DNA of 64,000 nucleotides from Dehalobacter sp. CP (GCA_009910795.1 VMEE01000039.1:117859-181858), one strand, 5' to 3'; numbered from the stretch's first letter, positions 24,576 through 34,111 are shown. Notes: generated by a model from the letters alone, not told the origin. Numbers and translations: made by a program.

Positions 24576-25154
24576 TTGGTTCGCAAGAAACAAAGTGTTC
24601 GCTATATTATTACCGTATTTATTGCCACGTTTTTTATTGCTTCACTTCTGGGAAGCGGAACAGAGGCTTTTTTAAGGTTTTTTCCGGTAAGCCTGACCTG
24701 GATATTGCTGATGGTTGTGATTACGATCGGAATCCTGTTTGATATCATCGGTATTGCGGTGACGGCTGCTGATGAAGCGCCTCACCATGCCCGGGCAGCC
24801 AAAAAAATTTTTGGTGCCAAGCAGTCTGTCTATTTAATCAAACACGCCGATAAAGTCGCCAATTTTGCCAATGATATTGTCGGCGATATCACGGGAACAT
24901 TAAGCGGGGCAATGGGCGCGACCATTATTTTAAGCTTAATCGCTAAATTTTCTGTTTTAAGTACCTGGAAGGTACTTTTAAATGTGTTGATTTTGGCCTT
25001 GATTGCTTCGCTTACTGTGACGGGAAAGGCCTGGGGCAAAACCATTGCGATTAACGAAGCAAATCGGATTGTTGATATGACCGGCAGAGTGATTGCCAGT
25101 GTGGAAAAGGTAACCGGACTGAGCATGACAAAAAACAAACGAGGAGGAAAATAA
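24576..25154 (+). CDS. Integral membrane protein of unknown function
   Basis: A 192-residue protein with about four hydrophobic segments (9-28, 40-62, 108-128, 132-150) and the conserved-looking cytoplasmic stretch ADEAPHHARAAKKIFGAKQS. It begins with TTG 24576 and ends one base before dxs, so the two are coupled. Proteins like this often sit in front of dxs in clostridia. I do not recognise an enzyme domain and assign no function. Confidence 0.65.
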   Translation: MVRKKQSVRYIITVFIATFFIASLLGSGTEAFLRFFPVSLTWILLMVVITIGILFDIIGIAVTAADEAPHHARAAKKIFGAKQSVYLIKHADKVANFANDIVGDITGTLSGAMGATIILSLIAKFSVLSTWKVLLNVLILALIASLTVTGKAWGKTIAINEANRIVDMTGRVIASVEKVTGLSMTKNKRGGK

Positions 25155-25155
25155 T

Positions 25156-27030
25156 TTGCGGCTTCTGGACAAAATTGATTCTCCGACCGATCTGAAAAGC
25201 TTAAGCGAAAGTGACCTGACCGTTCTGGCTGAAGAACTCCGTCAGGAGATGATAGATATTATTTCAGTGAATGGCGGTCATCTGGCATCAAACCTCGGCG
25301 TTGTGGAACTGACCCTGGCGCTGCATAGAGTATTTGACACTCCAACCGACAAGATTATCTGGGATGTTGGTCATCAGGCCTATGTTCATAAGATTCTGAC
25401 CGGAAGGAAGGAAACTTTTAAGACGATCCGGCAATTTCACGGTTTGGCAGGATTTCCGAAGAGAGAGGAAAGCGAATACGACTGTTTTGATACCGGACAT
25501 GCCAGCACTTCCATCTCAGCTGCACTGGGTTTCGCCAAAGCCAGGGACATTAAGAAAGAAAATTATCATGTCATTGCTGTGATTGGTGATGGGGCAATGA
25601 GCGGCGGGATGGCCTATGAAGCGATGAATCATGCCGGTAACAGCGACAGCAATTTAATTATTGTTTTAAATGACAACGAAATGTTTATCTCCCAGAATGT
25701 CGGCGCAATGTCTTCGTATCTGAACAAGATCAGGACAGATCCATCTTACGACAGAAGGAAGAAAGATGTCCAAAAATTCATAAGAAATATCCCGTGTATT
25801 GGGTCCTCCATGGCTAAAGCAGCTGGAAGGGCTAAAGACGGCATTAAATATTTCCTGGTACCCGGTCTGTTGTTCGAGGAGCTGGGACTGACCTATCTCG
25901 GGCCAATTAATGGACATGATATTGCGTCACTGGAAAAGGTTCTCCACCAGGCCAAACAAAAAAAAGGTCCGGTTCTGGTTCACATTAAGACCTGTAAAGG
26001 CAATGGGTATGAGCCGGCCAAGCAAAGCCCGGATATCTTCCATGGGGTAGGGCCATTTTCCAAAGAAACGGGTGAAATGGTTAAAAAGAATGCGCCGCCG
26101 ACTTATACGGAAGTATTTGGACGGACCATTTGTGAATTGGCGGAAGAGGATAACAGGATCGTTGCAGTTACGGCAGCCATGGGATCGGGGACAGGTCTGA
26201 ACAATTTTGGCCAAAATTACCCCGAAAGATTTTTTGATGTCGGAATTGCCGAACCGCACGCGGTAACTTTTGCTGCGGCACTCGCGCTGGATGGACTGAA
26301 ACCGGTTGTTTCCATGTATTCCACGTTCTATCAGAGAGCGTATGACCAGGTCCTGCATGATGTCTGCCTGCAAAATGCCAAGGTCGTATTTGCAGTCGAC
26401 AGGGCCGGCGTCGTCGGTGAGGACGGGAAGACGCATCACGGTATATTCGATATCTCTTTTTTCAGAACGATCCCGAACCTTACCTTGATGGCGCCGAAAG
26501 ATGAAAATGAACTTCGACAGATGATTTATACAGCGCTCACCATGGACAACCCGGTAGCTGTCCGGTACCCGAGATCGGCCGGTGTCGGCGTGGAAATGGA
26601 CAAAGAATTCAAAGCATTGCCGAAGGGCAAAGCGGAACTGCTGCGCGAGGGCCAGGATATTACGCTGATCGGTTTTGGGCCGGTTGTCAGTTTTTGTATG
26701 GAGGCTGCTAAGCAGTTGGAGTCTGAAGGTATTCAGGCCGGTGTGATTAATTTGCGTTTCATTAATCCGATCGATCGGGAAATGGTGACTGCCGAGGTCC
26801 AAAAAACAGGGAGGCTGGTTACGGTTGAGGACCACATCCTCGCCGGAGGGATGGGCAGCGCGGTACTGGAAGTTCTCGAGGAAGAAGGAATTCAAGGCAC
26901 AGCAGTCGAACGGATAGGATATGATGATTATGTTGAACACGGTGCAATTCCGCTTCTCCATCAAGATTGCGGTATTACGATTGAGCATATTGTCAGTGTT
27001 TCCAGAGAACTGATGAAAAACAGATGTTAA
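25156..27030 (+). CDS. dxs: 1-deoxy-D-xylulose-5-phosphate synthase
   Basis: Thiamine-diphosphate enzyme that joins pyruvate and glyceraldehyde 3-phosphate, the first step of the MEP isoprenoid pathway. The 624 residues show the family blocks: HLASNLGVVELTLALH, WDVGHQAYVHKILTGR, the ThDP motif GDGAMSGGMAYEAMNHAG...NDNEM, DVGIAEPHAVTFAAALA with the catalytic Glu, and DRAGVVGEDGKTHHG. TTG 25156 sits eight bases after GAGGAGG. Three imperfect copies of TAATGATTT(G/A/T)T follow the stop (27028-27060). Confidence 0.96.
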   Translation: MRLLDKIDSPTDLKSLSESDLTVLAEELRQEMIDIISVNGGHLASNLGVVELTLALHRVFDTPTDKIIWDVGHQAYVHKILTGRKETFKTIRQFHGLAGFPKREESEYDCFDTGHASTSISAALGFAKARDIKKENYHVIAVIGDGAMSGGMAYEAMNHAGNSDSNLIIVLNDNEMFISQNVGAMSSYLNKIRTDPSYDRRKKDVQKFIRNIPCIGSSMAKAAGRAKDGIKYFLVPGLLFEELGLTYLGPINGHDIASLEKVLHQAKQKKGPVLVHIKTCKGNGYEPAKQSPDIFHGVGPFSKETGEMVKKNAPPTYTEVFGRTICELAEEDNRIVAVTAAMGSGTGLNNFGQNYPERFFDVGIAEPHAVTFAAALALDGLKPVVSMYSTFYQRAYDQVLHDVCLQNAKVVFAVDRAGVVGEDGKTHHGIFDISFFRTIPNLTLMAPKDENELRQMIYTALTMDNPVAVRYPRSAGVGVEMDKEFKALPKGKAELLREGQDITLIGFGPVVSFCMEAAKQLESEGIQAGVINLRFINPIDREMVTAEVQKTGRLVTVEDHILAGGMGSAVLEVLEEEGIQGTAVERIGYDDYVEHGAIPLLHQDCGITIEHIVSVSRELMKNRC

Positions 27031-27089
27031 TGATTTGTTAATGATTTATTAATGATTTTAAATAGATATAGAACAAGGATGGGCATATC

Positions 27090-27908
27090 GTGGCCAAAAA
27101 TAAATCCAGACTCGATCTTCTTCTCGTCCAAAAAGGATTGGTTGAAAGCAGAGAAAAGGCTAAAGCTTTAATTATGGCCGGAAAAGTCTATAAGGACAAT
27201 CTTCGTCTTGACAAGCCAGGCATCATGCTGGAAGAAGATACAGGCCTGATTGTCAAGGGAGAGATCCATCCTTACGTTTCGCGCGGAGGTCTGAAACTGG
27301 CCAAGGCGATGGACGTATTTCAGCTGGATCTGAAGGATAAGGTCATTGCCGATATCGGGGCGTCTACCGGCGGATTTACAGATTGTGCACTGCAGAATGG
27401 GGCTTCCAGGGTCTATGCGGTCGATGTTGGCTATGGTCAGCTGGCCTGGAGGCTGCGCAGTGACGAAAGAGTGGTCTGCCTGGAAAGAACCAATGCACGT
27501 TACCTGACTGCGGACAGTCTCCCGGAAAAAGTAGACTGGATCGTGTGTGATGTTTCATTTATTTCCCTGACCAAGATCTTTCCCTCGATGACAGCGATTC
27601 TGAAAGGAAGCGGACAGGCGCTAGTCCTCATCAAACCGCAATTTGAGGCCGGCCCCGAGAATGTCGGCAAAAACGGTGTTGTCAGAGACCCGCAAGTCCA
27701 CCGGGAGGTTCTGCAAAACGTCCTGACTGAAGCTCAAAAACAAGGATTTCAGGTCAAGGGACTGGATTTTTCGCCAATTCGCGGTCCCGAAGGAAATATA
27801 GAATTTTTAGCCTGGCTCTGCAAGAAAAATGAGCAAGAGGCAGCGGTATTCGACTGGAATTCTTGTCTGACTGAGCTTGTTCTGAAGGCTCAGGCAGGAA
27901 CGGAGTGA
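27090..27908 (+). CDS. tlyA: TlyA-family rRNA (cytidine-2'-O)-methyltransferase
   Basis: A 272-residue protein: S4 RNA-binding domain (about 5-65, RLDLLLVQKGLVESREKAKALIMAGKV) and an FtsJ/RrmJ-like methyltransferase (about 68-250) with VIADIGASTGGFTDCALQNGA as SAM site. TlyA methylates 16S and/or 23S rRNA and sets capreomycin sensitivity. GTG 27090 is the start. In this order (dxs-tlyA-nadK-argR-recN) it is conserved in Firmicutes. Confidence 0.92.
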   Translation: MAKNKSRLDLLLVQKGLVESREKAKALIMAGKVYKDNLRLDKPGIMLEEDTGLIVKGEIHPYVSRGGLKLAKAMDVFQLDLKDKVIADIGASTGGFTDCALQNGASRVYAVDVGYGQLAWRLRSDERVVCLERTNARYLTADSLPEKVDWIVCDVSFISLTKIFPSMTAILKGSGQALVLIKPQFEAGPENVGKNGVVRDPQVHREVLQNVLTEAQKQGFQVKGLDFSPIRGPEGNIEFLAWLCKKNEQEAAVFDWNSCLTELVLKAQAGTE

Positions 27909-27912
27909 ACGG

Positions 27913-28728
27913 ATGGGAAACAAGGTAGGGATATGGATTAACCATTCTAAAATTACGAAAGAAAGCATCACCCCTCAGCTAATTAATTGGTTCAACAGTC
28001 AGGGATGGGAAACTGTACCGGAATGGGACCAGGAGATTACGGAAGATGTTGACTTTGTACTTTCCCTTGGCGGAGACGGCACAGTCTTGAAAGCTGCCAG
28101 AGAAGCCGCCCGGTTCAACATCCCGGTTCTCGGCGTGAATTACGGCCGGCTTGGTTTTTTATGCGAGGTTGAACGCGGCGAAATCTATTCTGCCTTAAAA
28201 AAGGTGCTGCGCAATGAATATACGGTCGATGAGAGACTCATGATGATTACTTCATATTTTAAAGACGGTCAGATACAGCAGGATATGGTTCTGAATGATG
28301 TCGTTTTTATCCGGGACAGTGAAGAGACGCTAATAACGCTTCAGGTCAAGCTTTCCGGTGAACCGATTGCGAGTCCGCCTTCGGACGGCTTGATTATTGC
28401 AACACCGACAGGCTCGACCGCCTATTCACTTTCAGCCGGCGGACCTGTTGTGAGCCCGGATGTTCAGGCCATGCTGATCACGCCGCTGGCTGCCCATGCG
28501 CTTTCCTCCCGGCCGATGGTCATATCAAACAAGGAAAAAATAGATATCAGTCTGACCAGAGGCAGTAAATGCCGGGTGACCGTTGACGGAAAATATATGA
28601 CGACCATGAATTCCGGAGATGTGGTCCGGATCGAAACGGCTCCGATCAAAGCAAGATTTATCCGGCTTGGAGGAAGGAGCTTTCCGAAGGTTGTCCGGGA
28701 GAAACTCCGGGACCGCTGGCATGAATAA
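27913..28728 (+). CDS. nadK: NAD kinase
   Basis: Phosphorylates NAD to NADP. The 271 residues carry the signature GGDGTVLKAARE (about 54-65), the NYGRLGFL and LNDVVFIRDSE segments, and PTGSTAYSLSAGGPVVSP, which form the diphosphate and NAD sites. It starts four bases after tlyA and overlaps the next gene by eight bases. Confidence 0.95.
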   Translation: MGNKVGIWINHSKITKESITPQLINWFNSQGWETVPEWDQEITEDVDFVLSLGGDGTVLKAAREAARFNIPVLGVNYGRLGFLCEVERGEIYSALKKVLRNEYTVDERLMMITSYFKDGQIQQDMVLNDVVFIRDSEETLITLQVKLSGEPIASPPSDGLIIATPTGSTAYSLSAGGPVVSPDVQAMLITPLAAHALSSRPMVISNKEKIDISLTRGSKCRVTVDGKYMTTMNSGDVVRIETAPIKARFIRLGGRSFPKVVREKLRDRWHE

Positions 28729-29335
28729 TGAGAGCATGAACGGTGTCTTCAATCCGAAGGGGATCGAAAATATGCAGACAATGTTAAAAATGTATCTGCA
28801 GCACCTTATCCAGCCGGGAGATCAGGTGTTGGATGCTACGGCAGGACGCGGCAAGGACACCCTTTTTCTGGCGGAATGCGTGGGTTCTGAAGGCCGGGTG
28901 TTTGCGTTTGATATTCAGGAAGAAGCTATCCAATCAACTCGGGAACTGCTCACAGCGCACAAGATGCTCGACAGGGTCGCCTTATTCCGGGAGAGTCACA
29001 CAGAGATTGGGCGCCTTGTTCCGCAAGGAATCAGAGCTGCCGTTTTCAATCTCGGCTATTTGCCCGGGAGCAGCAGTCAGACAATCATTACCGAGCCGGA
29101 GACAACGCTTCAGGCGGTAAATGATACGTTGAAGCTGCTGGCAGCCAAAGGGGTCATCGTACTCACCGTCTATCGCGGACACAGTCGCAGCCTGGAAGAA
29201 GCAAATACATTGAATGCCTATGCAGCAGAACTTTCCAAGAAGGATTTTCATGTCCTGCAGGGAATGTATCTAAATCAAGGTGAGACATCTCCATACTGGC
29301 TAATTATTCAGAAGAACAGAGGTGATCATTCATGA
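28721..29335 (+). CDS. Class I SAM-dependent methyltransferase, YtqB/MnmM-like
   Basis: A 204-residue Rossmann methyltransferase with the SAM loop LDATAGRGKDTLFLAE (about 38-53), the acidic end of strand 2 (FAFDIQEEAI) and the FNLGYLPGS motif (about 106-114). That FNLGYLPG signature marks the YtqB family; in B. subtilis YtqB was identified as MnmM, which methylates nm5s2U34 of tRNA. ATG 28721 lies within the end of nadK. A longer upstream frame is just the shadow of nadK. It overlaps argR by four bases. Confidence 0.8.
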   Translation: MNNESMNGVFNPKGIENMQTMLKMYLQHLIQPGDQVLDATAGRGKDTLFLAECVGSEGRVFAFDIQEEAIQSTRELLTAHKMLDRVALFRESHTEIGRLVPQGIRAAVFNLGYLPGSSSQTIITEPETTLQAVNDTLKLLAAKGVIVLTVYRGHSRSLEEANTLNAYAAELSKKDFHVLQGMYLNQGETSPYWLIIQKNRGDHS

Positions 29336-29781
29336 AAAGCCGCCGTCAAAAAAAAATCCAGGAACTGATTACCAATGAACCGGTTAAAACGCAGGAGGAA
29401 TTAGCGCAAAGGCTGTTCGAAGAGGGCTTTAATGTCACACAGGCCACCGTTTCGCGGGATATCAAGGAGATGGGTCTGATCAAGATATCCGGCTCAGACG
29501 ATGAATACCGTTATGCCATTCAGGCTGAAGCGCATCCGCCCGGGTATCAGGAAAGATTGAAACGAATGTTCAAGGAAGTTGTGATCGCGTTCGACAGCAG
29601 CGAAAACATCATTGTGATCAAAACCATACCGGGGAATGCCCAGGCGATGGCGTTGCTGCTTGACAATATTGGCTGGAAAGAAGTGATCGGCACTGTAGCT
29701 GGAGATGATACCATCTTTCTTCTGATCAAACCTAAAGAACAAACAGAAATCATTCTGGAGAGACTAGCCGAACTGAGCTGA
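29332..29781 (+). CDS. argR: Arginine repressor ArgR/AhrC
   Basis: A 149-residue regulator: winged helix (about 1-70, RRQKKIQELITNEPVKTQEE...TVSRDIKEMGL) and the arginine-binding hexamerisation domain (80-149) with the typical GTVAGDDTIFLLIK. It represses arginine biosynthesis and activates catabolism with arginine as corepressor. Placement before recN is conserved in Firmicutes. Confidence 0.95.
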   Translation: MKSRRQKKIQELITNEPVKTQEELAQRLFEEGFNVTQATVSRDIKEMGLIKISGSDDEYRYAIQAEAHPPGYQERLKRMFKEVVIAFDSSENIIVIKTIPGNAQAMALLLDNIGWKEVIGTVAGDDTIFLLIKPKEQTEIILERLAELS

Positions 29782-29838
29782 ACCGAACCGTGTCTTTTAA
29801 TTTTCCATTGACTGAGTGTGGCAAAGAGGAGGAGACCT

Positions 29839-31509
29839 ATGCTCGTAGAACTTCGCATCAAAGATTTTGCACTGATGGAAGATGTCCATTTGCTTTTTGA
29901 TAAAGGCTTGTCTGTTTTTACAGGGGAGACAGGAGCCGGAAAATCTATGCTGGTAGATGCATTGGGTTTGCTTCTGGGCGGAAGAGCCAGCAATGAATTT
30001 CTGCGGCATGGCAAGGACAAAGCGTGTGTGGAAGGGATTTTTTCCAATCTGCCGCTAAAATTGACTGAAATGTTGCAGGACGAAGGATATCCGCTCGAAG
30101 ATGACATGCTGTTCCTGTATCGGGAAATCAATGATTCCGGCCGGAATGTCTGCCGTGTTCAGGGCAGAACCGTCCCGTTATCCCTGTACCGGACATTCTG
30201 TGAAGGACTCGTAGACATTCACGATCAGATGGAGCACCAGTCACTGCTGCAGGCCGAAACCCAGAGGGAGCTCTTAGACAGTTTCGGCGGCGAGGAGCAT
30301 TTAAAACTACTGAAACAAGTCAGGGACGCGGCTGTCAATTACCGGAACACCATGTCCAGAGAAAGAGAACTCCTGCGTTCGGAGCGGGACAGGGAGAAAA
30401 GGGAAGAAATACTGCGTTACCAGATTGAGGAGATCGACCGGATTGCACCGGTTTCCGGGGAAGAGGAGTCTCTGGAACAGGAGAAAAAGTTTTTGCTGAA
30501 TGCCGAAAAGATCGTCAGTCTTGTCAATGAAGCCTATGATGAACTCTATGCCGGAACCAAAGAAGCCTCTGATGCTGCTTTTGATAGGATTGGGTCAGCC
30601 ACAGAAAAAATGGGGGAACTCTCGGCGCTTGATCCTGAGATTGAAGAGCTGCATAAGAACCTTGAAGAGATCTATTTCAGTCTTGAAGATTATGTGACCA
30701 AACTGCGGTCCTATAAAGATAAGCTGGATTTTGAACCAGGAAGGCTTGACGAAATTGAAACCCGCCTGATTGATCTCAGTAAGCTCAGAAAATACGCGTA
30801 TACGATTGAAGCTGTTTTGGAAAGACGGGTTGAAATGGAAGAAGAACTTGAAGAAATTGCCCATCTTCAGGATGAAAAGGAAAATATCCGGCGCGAAAAG
30901 AAAGAGGCGCTGACAACGTATAACAATCTGGTGGAGGAACTCAGCCTGAACCGCGGCATCCAGGCTGAACGAATTGAAAAGGGCCTGGCAGACGAATTGC
31001 TCGATTTGGGGCTAAACGAGGCCAGAATCGAAATCATATTTTCACCAGTCACCGAACCGTCGCCCGAAGGTGCGGAACAGATTGAGTTTTATTTTTCCGC
31101 GAATGTCGGAGAACCTCCCAAGCCTTTGGCCAAAGTGGCTTCAGGCGGAGAAATGGCCAGGATCATGCTGGCTTTCAAAAGCTTATTATCGAAAGTGGAA
31201 ACCGTGGATACGTTTGTCTTCGATGAAGTGGACAGCGGAGTCGGCGGCAGAACGATCATGAAGGTCGCTGAAAAGCTTGAAAAAATATCGGAGAACAGAC
31301 AAGTGCTCTGCATTACCCACTCGGCGCCGATCGCGGCATTTGCCGACAGCCATTTTGGCATTGATAAAGTCGTTGTGGAAGACCGGACACAGACCAAAGT
31401 CAATCGGCTTGGCGAAAGTGAAAGGGTCCAGGAAATGGCCCGAATGCTTGGCGGTGAAAGCGTCGCGCTAAGCCTTGCGGAGGAATTATGGCAGCAGGCT
31501 AAAAAATAA
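29839..31509 (+). CDS. recN: DNA repair protein RecN
   Basis: SMC-like ATPase acting in double-strand break repair. The 556 residues have an N-terminal Walker A GETGAGKSMLVDALGLLLGG, a long coiled coil (about 150-370), and the C-terminal ABC signature ASGGEMARIMLAFK with Walker B VFDEVDSGVGG. ATG 29839 follows GAGGAGGAG; a GTG seven codons upstream is not preceded by a ribosome site. Confidence 0.96.
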   Translation: MLVELRIKDFALMEDVHLLFDKGLSVFTGETGAGKSMLVDALGLLLGGRASNEFLRHGKDKACVEGIFSNLPLKLTEMLQDEGYPLEDDMLFLYREINDSGRNVCRVQGRTVPLSLYRTFCEGLVDIHDQMEHQSLLQAETQRELLDSFGGEEHLKLLKQVRDAAVNYRNTMSRERELLRSERDREKREEILRYQIEEIDRIAPVSGEEESLEQEKKFLLNAEKIVSLVNEAYDELYAGTKEASDAAFDRIGSATEKMGELSALDPEIEELHKNLEEIYFSLEDYVTKLRSYKDKLDFEPGRLDEIETRLIDLSKLRKYAYTIEAVLERRVEMEEELEEIAHLQDEKENIRREKKEALTTYNNLVEELSLNRGIQAERIEKGLADELLDLGLNEARIEIIFSPVTEPSPEGAEQIEFYFSANVGEPPKPLAKVASGGEMARIMLAFKSLLSKVETVDTFVFDEVDSGVGGRTIMKVAEKLEKISENRQVLCITHSAPIAAFADSHFGIDKVVVEDRTQTKVNRLGESERVQEMARMLGGESVALSLAEELWQQAKK

Positions 31510-31531
31510 ATTAACAGGCCAAAAAATGAAT

Positions 31532-32551
31532 TTACGACTTCTTTAAGCTTTGTTTATACAGGTAATCGATCAGTACGACAATCCCGCCCACGAACAAATT
31601 TAAATAATAGACGATGAGTCTCCAGAGCATGATCGCATAGATCATAACACCGGAAGGGAAAATTAGCCCGAATATCAGGTAAAATCCTCCCTCGGATGCT
31701 CCGGCATTTCCAGGCGTCGGAATGTAATTAATCGCCATGTAATGCAAAGACTGCACAGCAAGAATATCAAACAGGGACGCGTCTCTTAAACCAAATGACA
31801 GATAGACAAAATAGGTCACGCAAAAGTACACGATGACTTGAATCAACGTATAGAGACAGGTTAGAAGCAGAGCTTTGCGGTCTCTCAGGAACAAGCGCAG
31901 AGAACTTCTGTATTCCTCAATATGCCTGGAAAAGATTTGATCATTCATATTCTTGGCCAGTTTGATTTTATGAAGCAGTCTTAAGATCAGAAGGCAGACC
32001 TTTTTCACAATCGAACTGTTGTAACAGAGCAAAAGCAGAGCCAGCGTCGATATGATATTGATCATAAAACCTATAGCAATGAAGGTTTTGCTGACCGCAC
32101 CCTGCTCAAAGATAAAATCATACTTAAAAATAGCCATAACCAAAGCGAAGGCAGTCACAATAATATGATAAATCGTAAATTTATTGATCGTGACTGATGT
32201 AGCCAGCCCCAGCGGGATTTTATAGTCATTTTTCATCGTATAGACCTGCGCGACAGGCTGTCCCCCGCCAGAAAAAGGAGTAATGGAACTATAATACTGT
32301 CCAATCAGCGCTATTTTCATATACCGCCAAAAACGGATACCTTGATCAGAAATCTCAACAATCACTTTAATAATTAACGCATCAAAAAACCAAAAAAGGA
32401 CCATGCAGACAAATGCCAGGAATAACAGCCCTCCATCAGTTATGGCGATCAGGTGAGGTATAATACTAAATTTCGAACTGGAAATCAATATCCAGACGGT
32501 CACTGCAATGACCAGGGCTGTAAAAAAATAATTTACAAATATTTTTTTCAT
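31532..32551 (-). CDS. Flippase-like integral membrane protein (UPF0104/LPG synthase TM family)
   Basis: A 339-residue protein with about eight membrane helices. Family motifs include GQYYSSITPFSGGGQPVAQVY (read in pieces around residues 83-103) and NYIPTPGNAGASEGGF (about 268-283), both typical of the YbhN/AglD group related to the transmembrane part of lysyl-phosphatidylglycerol synthase. Members are lipid flippases or glycolipid-related proteins. ATG 32551 is chosen because AAAGGAAAC precedes it. It is single and convergent with recN. Confidence 0.75.
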   Translation of the reverse strand: MKKIFVNYFFTALVIAVTVWILISSSKFSIIPHLIAITDGGLLFLAFVCMVLFWFFDALIIKVIVEISDQGIRFWRYMKIALIGQYYSSITPFSGGGQPVAQVYTMKNDYKIPLGLATSVTINKFTIYHIIVTAFALVMAIFKYDFIFEQGAVSKTFIAIGFMINIISTLALLLLCYNSSIVKKVCLLILRLLHKIKLAKNMNDQIFSRHIEEYRSSLRLFLRDRKALLLTCLYTLIQVIVYFCVTYFVYLSFGLRDASLFDILAVQSLHYMAINYIPTPGNAGASEGGFYLIFGLIFPSGVMIYAIMLWRLIVYYLNLFVGGIVVLIDYLYKQSLKKS

Positions 32552-32701
32552 CGTTTGTTTCCTTTTATGACTATTATAAAGCCTATTATAACCCAACAAA
32601 TGACAAGAGTTCTAGCTTTTGTCATTTTCTTATTTCGCCATAAATTTAAGAAATCCTAGAAAACATTTCACAGGATGAAACCTTTTTATAAGGGAAATCT
32701 A

Positions 32702-32731
32702 ATACTGCAATAAAAAATTTTATTGTAGTAT
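32702..32731. promoter_or_regulatory. Inverted repeat upstream of spoIVB
   Basis: ATACTGCAATAAAA (32702-32715) is nearly complementary to TTTTATTGTAGTAT (32718-32731). It lies 20 bases before the spoIVB ribosome site and could be a protein site or weak hairpin. A sigma-F/sigma-G promoter is expected here but I could not place one with confidence. Confidence 0.4.
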
Positions 32732-32768
32732 CTCTGCAGAGAAAAAAATACGTGAGGAGGGTGAAAAA

Positions 32769-33980
32769 CTGAAGGGAAAAAACGGTTTGCATAAAAAACT
32801 AACCCGTATTATTTTCCGAATAGGAATTCTCCTCGTTTTTACCCTTAGTATTCAACAAATTGCAGGATTCTATCAGAAAACAGAAACCAGTCGTTTTTAC
32901 CCGGTAATTAATTATCTCGATTTTTTTTCAGCAGGCAAGGAAGTCAATAAAGTACGGCCATCCGTTATTCCAGGCGGACAATCCATTGGAGTGACCTTGC
33001 AGACCAAAGGAGTCTTGATCGTAGGATATGCTCCGATCACGAACAAGGAAGGCAAACAGTCTTATCCTGCAAAGGATTCTGGAATAGAAGTTGGGGACAT
33101 CATTTTAAAAATTAATGGCATCACAGCAACGAATGATTTTCAGGTAGCACAGGAAATCGATAAAAAATGCAAAGAAAACAAAACAATTGTGCTTGAGATC
33201 AAACACAAAGAAAGAATTCTGGAAAAAAAGATTCAGCCGGTATTCTGCTCAGAAACCCAAAGATATCGGATAGGGCTGTTTATCAGGGACGAGGCTGCAG
33301 GAGTGGGAACTCTGACGTTTATTGAACCCAATACGAAAATATTCGGGGCTTTGGGACACGTCATCACGGATATTGATACCAATGACCAAATTGAATTAAG
33401 TGACGGCAAAATCGTCGAATCCACAATCTACTCCATTGAAAAAGGTCAAAGAGGAGACCCCGGAGAAAAAATTGGTACGTTTATGCTTCAGTCAAATTTC
33501 ACCGGTAAAATTGCCAAGAATTCAGCCAGCGGGATATTTGGTATTTATGAAGGTGAAATCCGGAATCCGTATTTCAGTACCATGGTTCCTATAGCCTGGA
33601 AATCCGAGGTTGAGGTTGGACCGGCTAAAATCTATACGGTTTTAAAAGACAATACCATCGAAGAATTTGACATTAAAATAGAAAAAATTATGCAGTACCG
33701 TACAGACAACAAAAATATGATTATCAGGATCACCGACCCGGAATTGCTGGAAAAAACCGGAGGGATCGTCCAAGGTATGAGCGGCAGCCCGATTATTCAA
33801 AATGGCAAAATTGTTGGTGCCGTTACGCATGTATTTGTCAATGATTCTACCCGGGGATACGGAATATTTATTGAGAAAATGATCGACGAATCAGGTATAA
33901 CGAGTAAAGCTGCAGCCGCCCGCGAGGGCGGTTTCTTCAGTACATGCATGCTTAATATATTTTCTTATTATATTTTATAA
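32769..33980 (+). CDS. spoIVB: SpoIVB serine peptidase
   Basis: Forespore-secreted S55 peptidase that cleaves SpoIVFA and so triggers pro-sigma-K processing. The 403-residue protein has an N-terminal membrane segment (about 15-33), a PDZ domain (about 90-170, GIEVGDIILKINGI) and the peptidase domain with the catalytic histidine in GALGHVITD and serine in GMSGSPIIQ. The only good ribosome site, AGGAGG (32755-32760), is eight bases before an in-frame CTG at 32769 and 26 bases before a TTG at 32787, so a CTG start is proposed. The last 22 codons span an intrinsic terminator and read as non-family sequence. Confidence 0.88.
   Translation: MKGKNGLHKKLTRIIFRIGILLVFTLSIQQIAGFYQKTETSRFYPVINYLDFFSAGKEVNKVRPSVIPGGQSIGVTLQTKGVLIVGYAPITNKEGKQSYPAKDSGIEVGDIILKINGITATNDFQVAQEIDKKCKENKTIVLEIKHKERILEKKIQPVFCSETQRYRIGLFIRDEAAGVGTLTFIEPNTKIFGALGHVITDIDTNDQIELSDGKIVESTIYSIEKGQRGDPGEKIGTFMLQSNFTGKIAKNSASGIFGIYEGEIRNPYFSTMVPIAWKSEVEVGPAKIYTVLKDNTIEEFDIKIEKIMQYRTDNKNMIIRITDPELLEKTGGIVQGMSGSPIIQNGKIVGAVTHVFVNDSTRGYGIFIEKMIDESGITSKAAAAREGGFFSTCMLNIFSYYIL
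33916..33940 (+). terminator. Intrinsic terminator lying inside the 3' end of spoIVB
   Basis: CCGCCC (33916-33921), loop GCGA, GGGCGG (33926-33931), then TTTCTT. The spoIVB frame continues 40 bases further, so transcripts ended here would lack a stop codon. Either read-through or a nearby frame error is implied. Confidence 0.6.
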
Positions 33981-34024
33981 AATGATATTTGATACTGAAT
34001 ATATATATTTTTCCAATAGATCAG

Positions 34025-34049
34025 AAGGAATTGGTAAATTCTTGTCGAA
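34025..34049 (+). promoter_or_regulatory. Sigma-H promoter with overlapping 0A box, spo0A
   Basis: AAGGAA (34025-34030, sigma-H -35 type, in AGAAGGAATT) is followed after 12 bases by TGTCGAA (34043-34049). The latter is an exact Spo0A box and overlaps the sigma-H -10 (GTCGAAA). The same spacing occurs before spoIIAA. It lies 63 bases before the spo0A start and suggests autoregulation. Confidence 0.7.
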
Positions 34050-34111
34050 AAGTAACTAGATTGGATTTATATGTTTTTTCGGTGTATCTTTGGAAACTGG
34101 AGGATAGTTCG

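Noticed and set aside
25927..26988. 353-codon open frame on the minus strand
   Set aside because: It lies entirely antisense to dxs, has no ribosome site and no family match; codon bias of the opposite strand explains it.
28619..28720. Upstream extension of the methyltransferase gene
   Set aside because: These codons lie in the coding part of nadK, show no family similarity and have no ribosome site.
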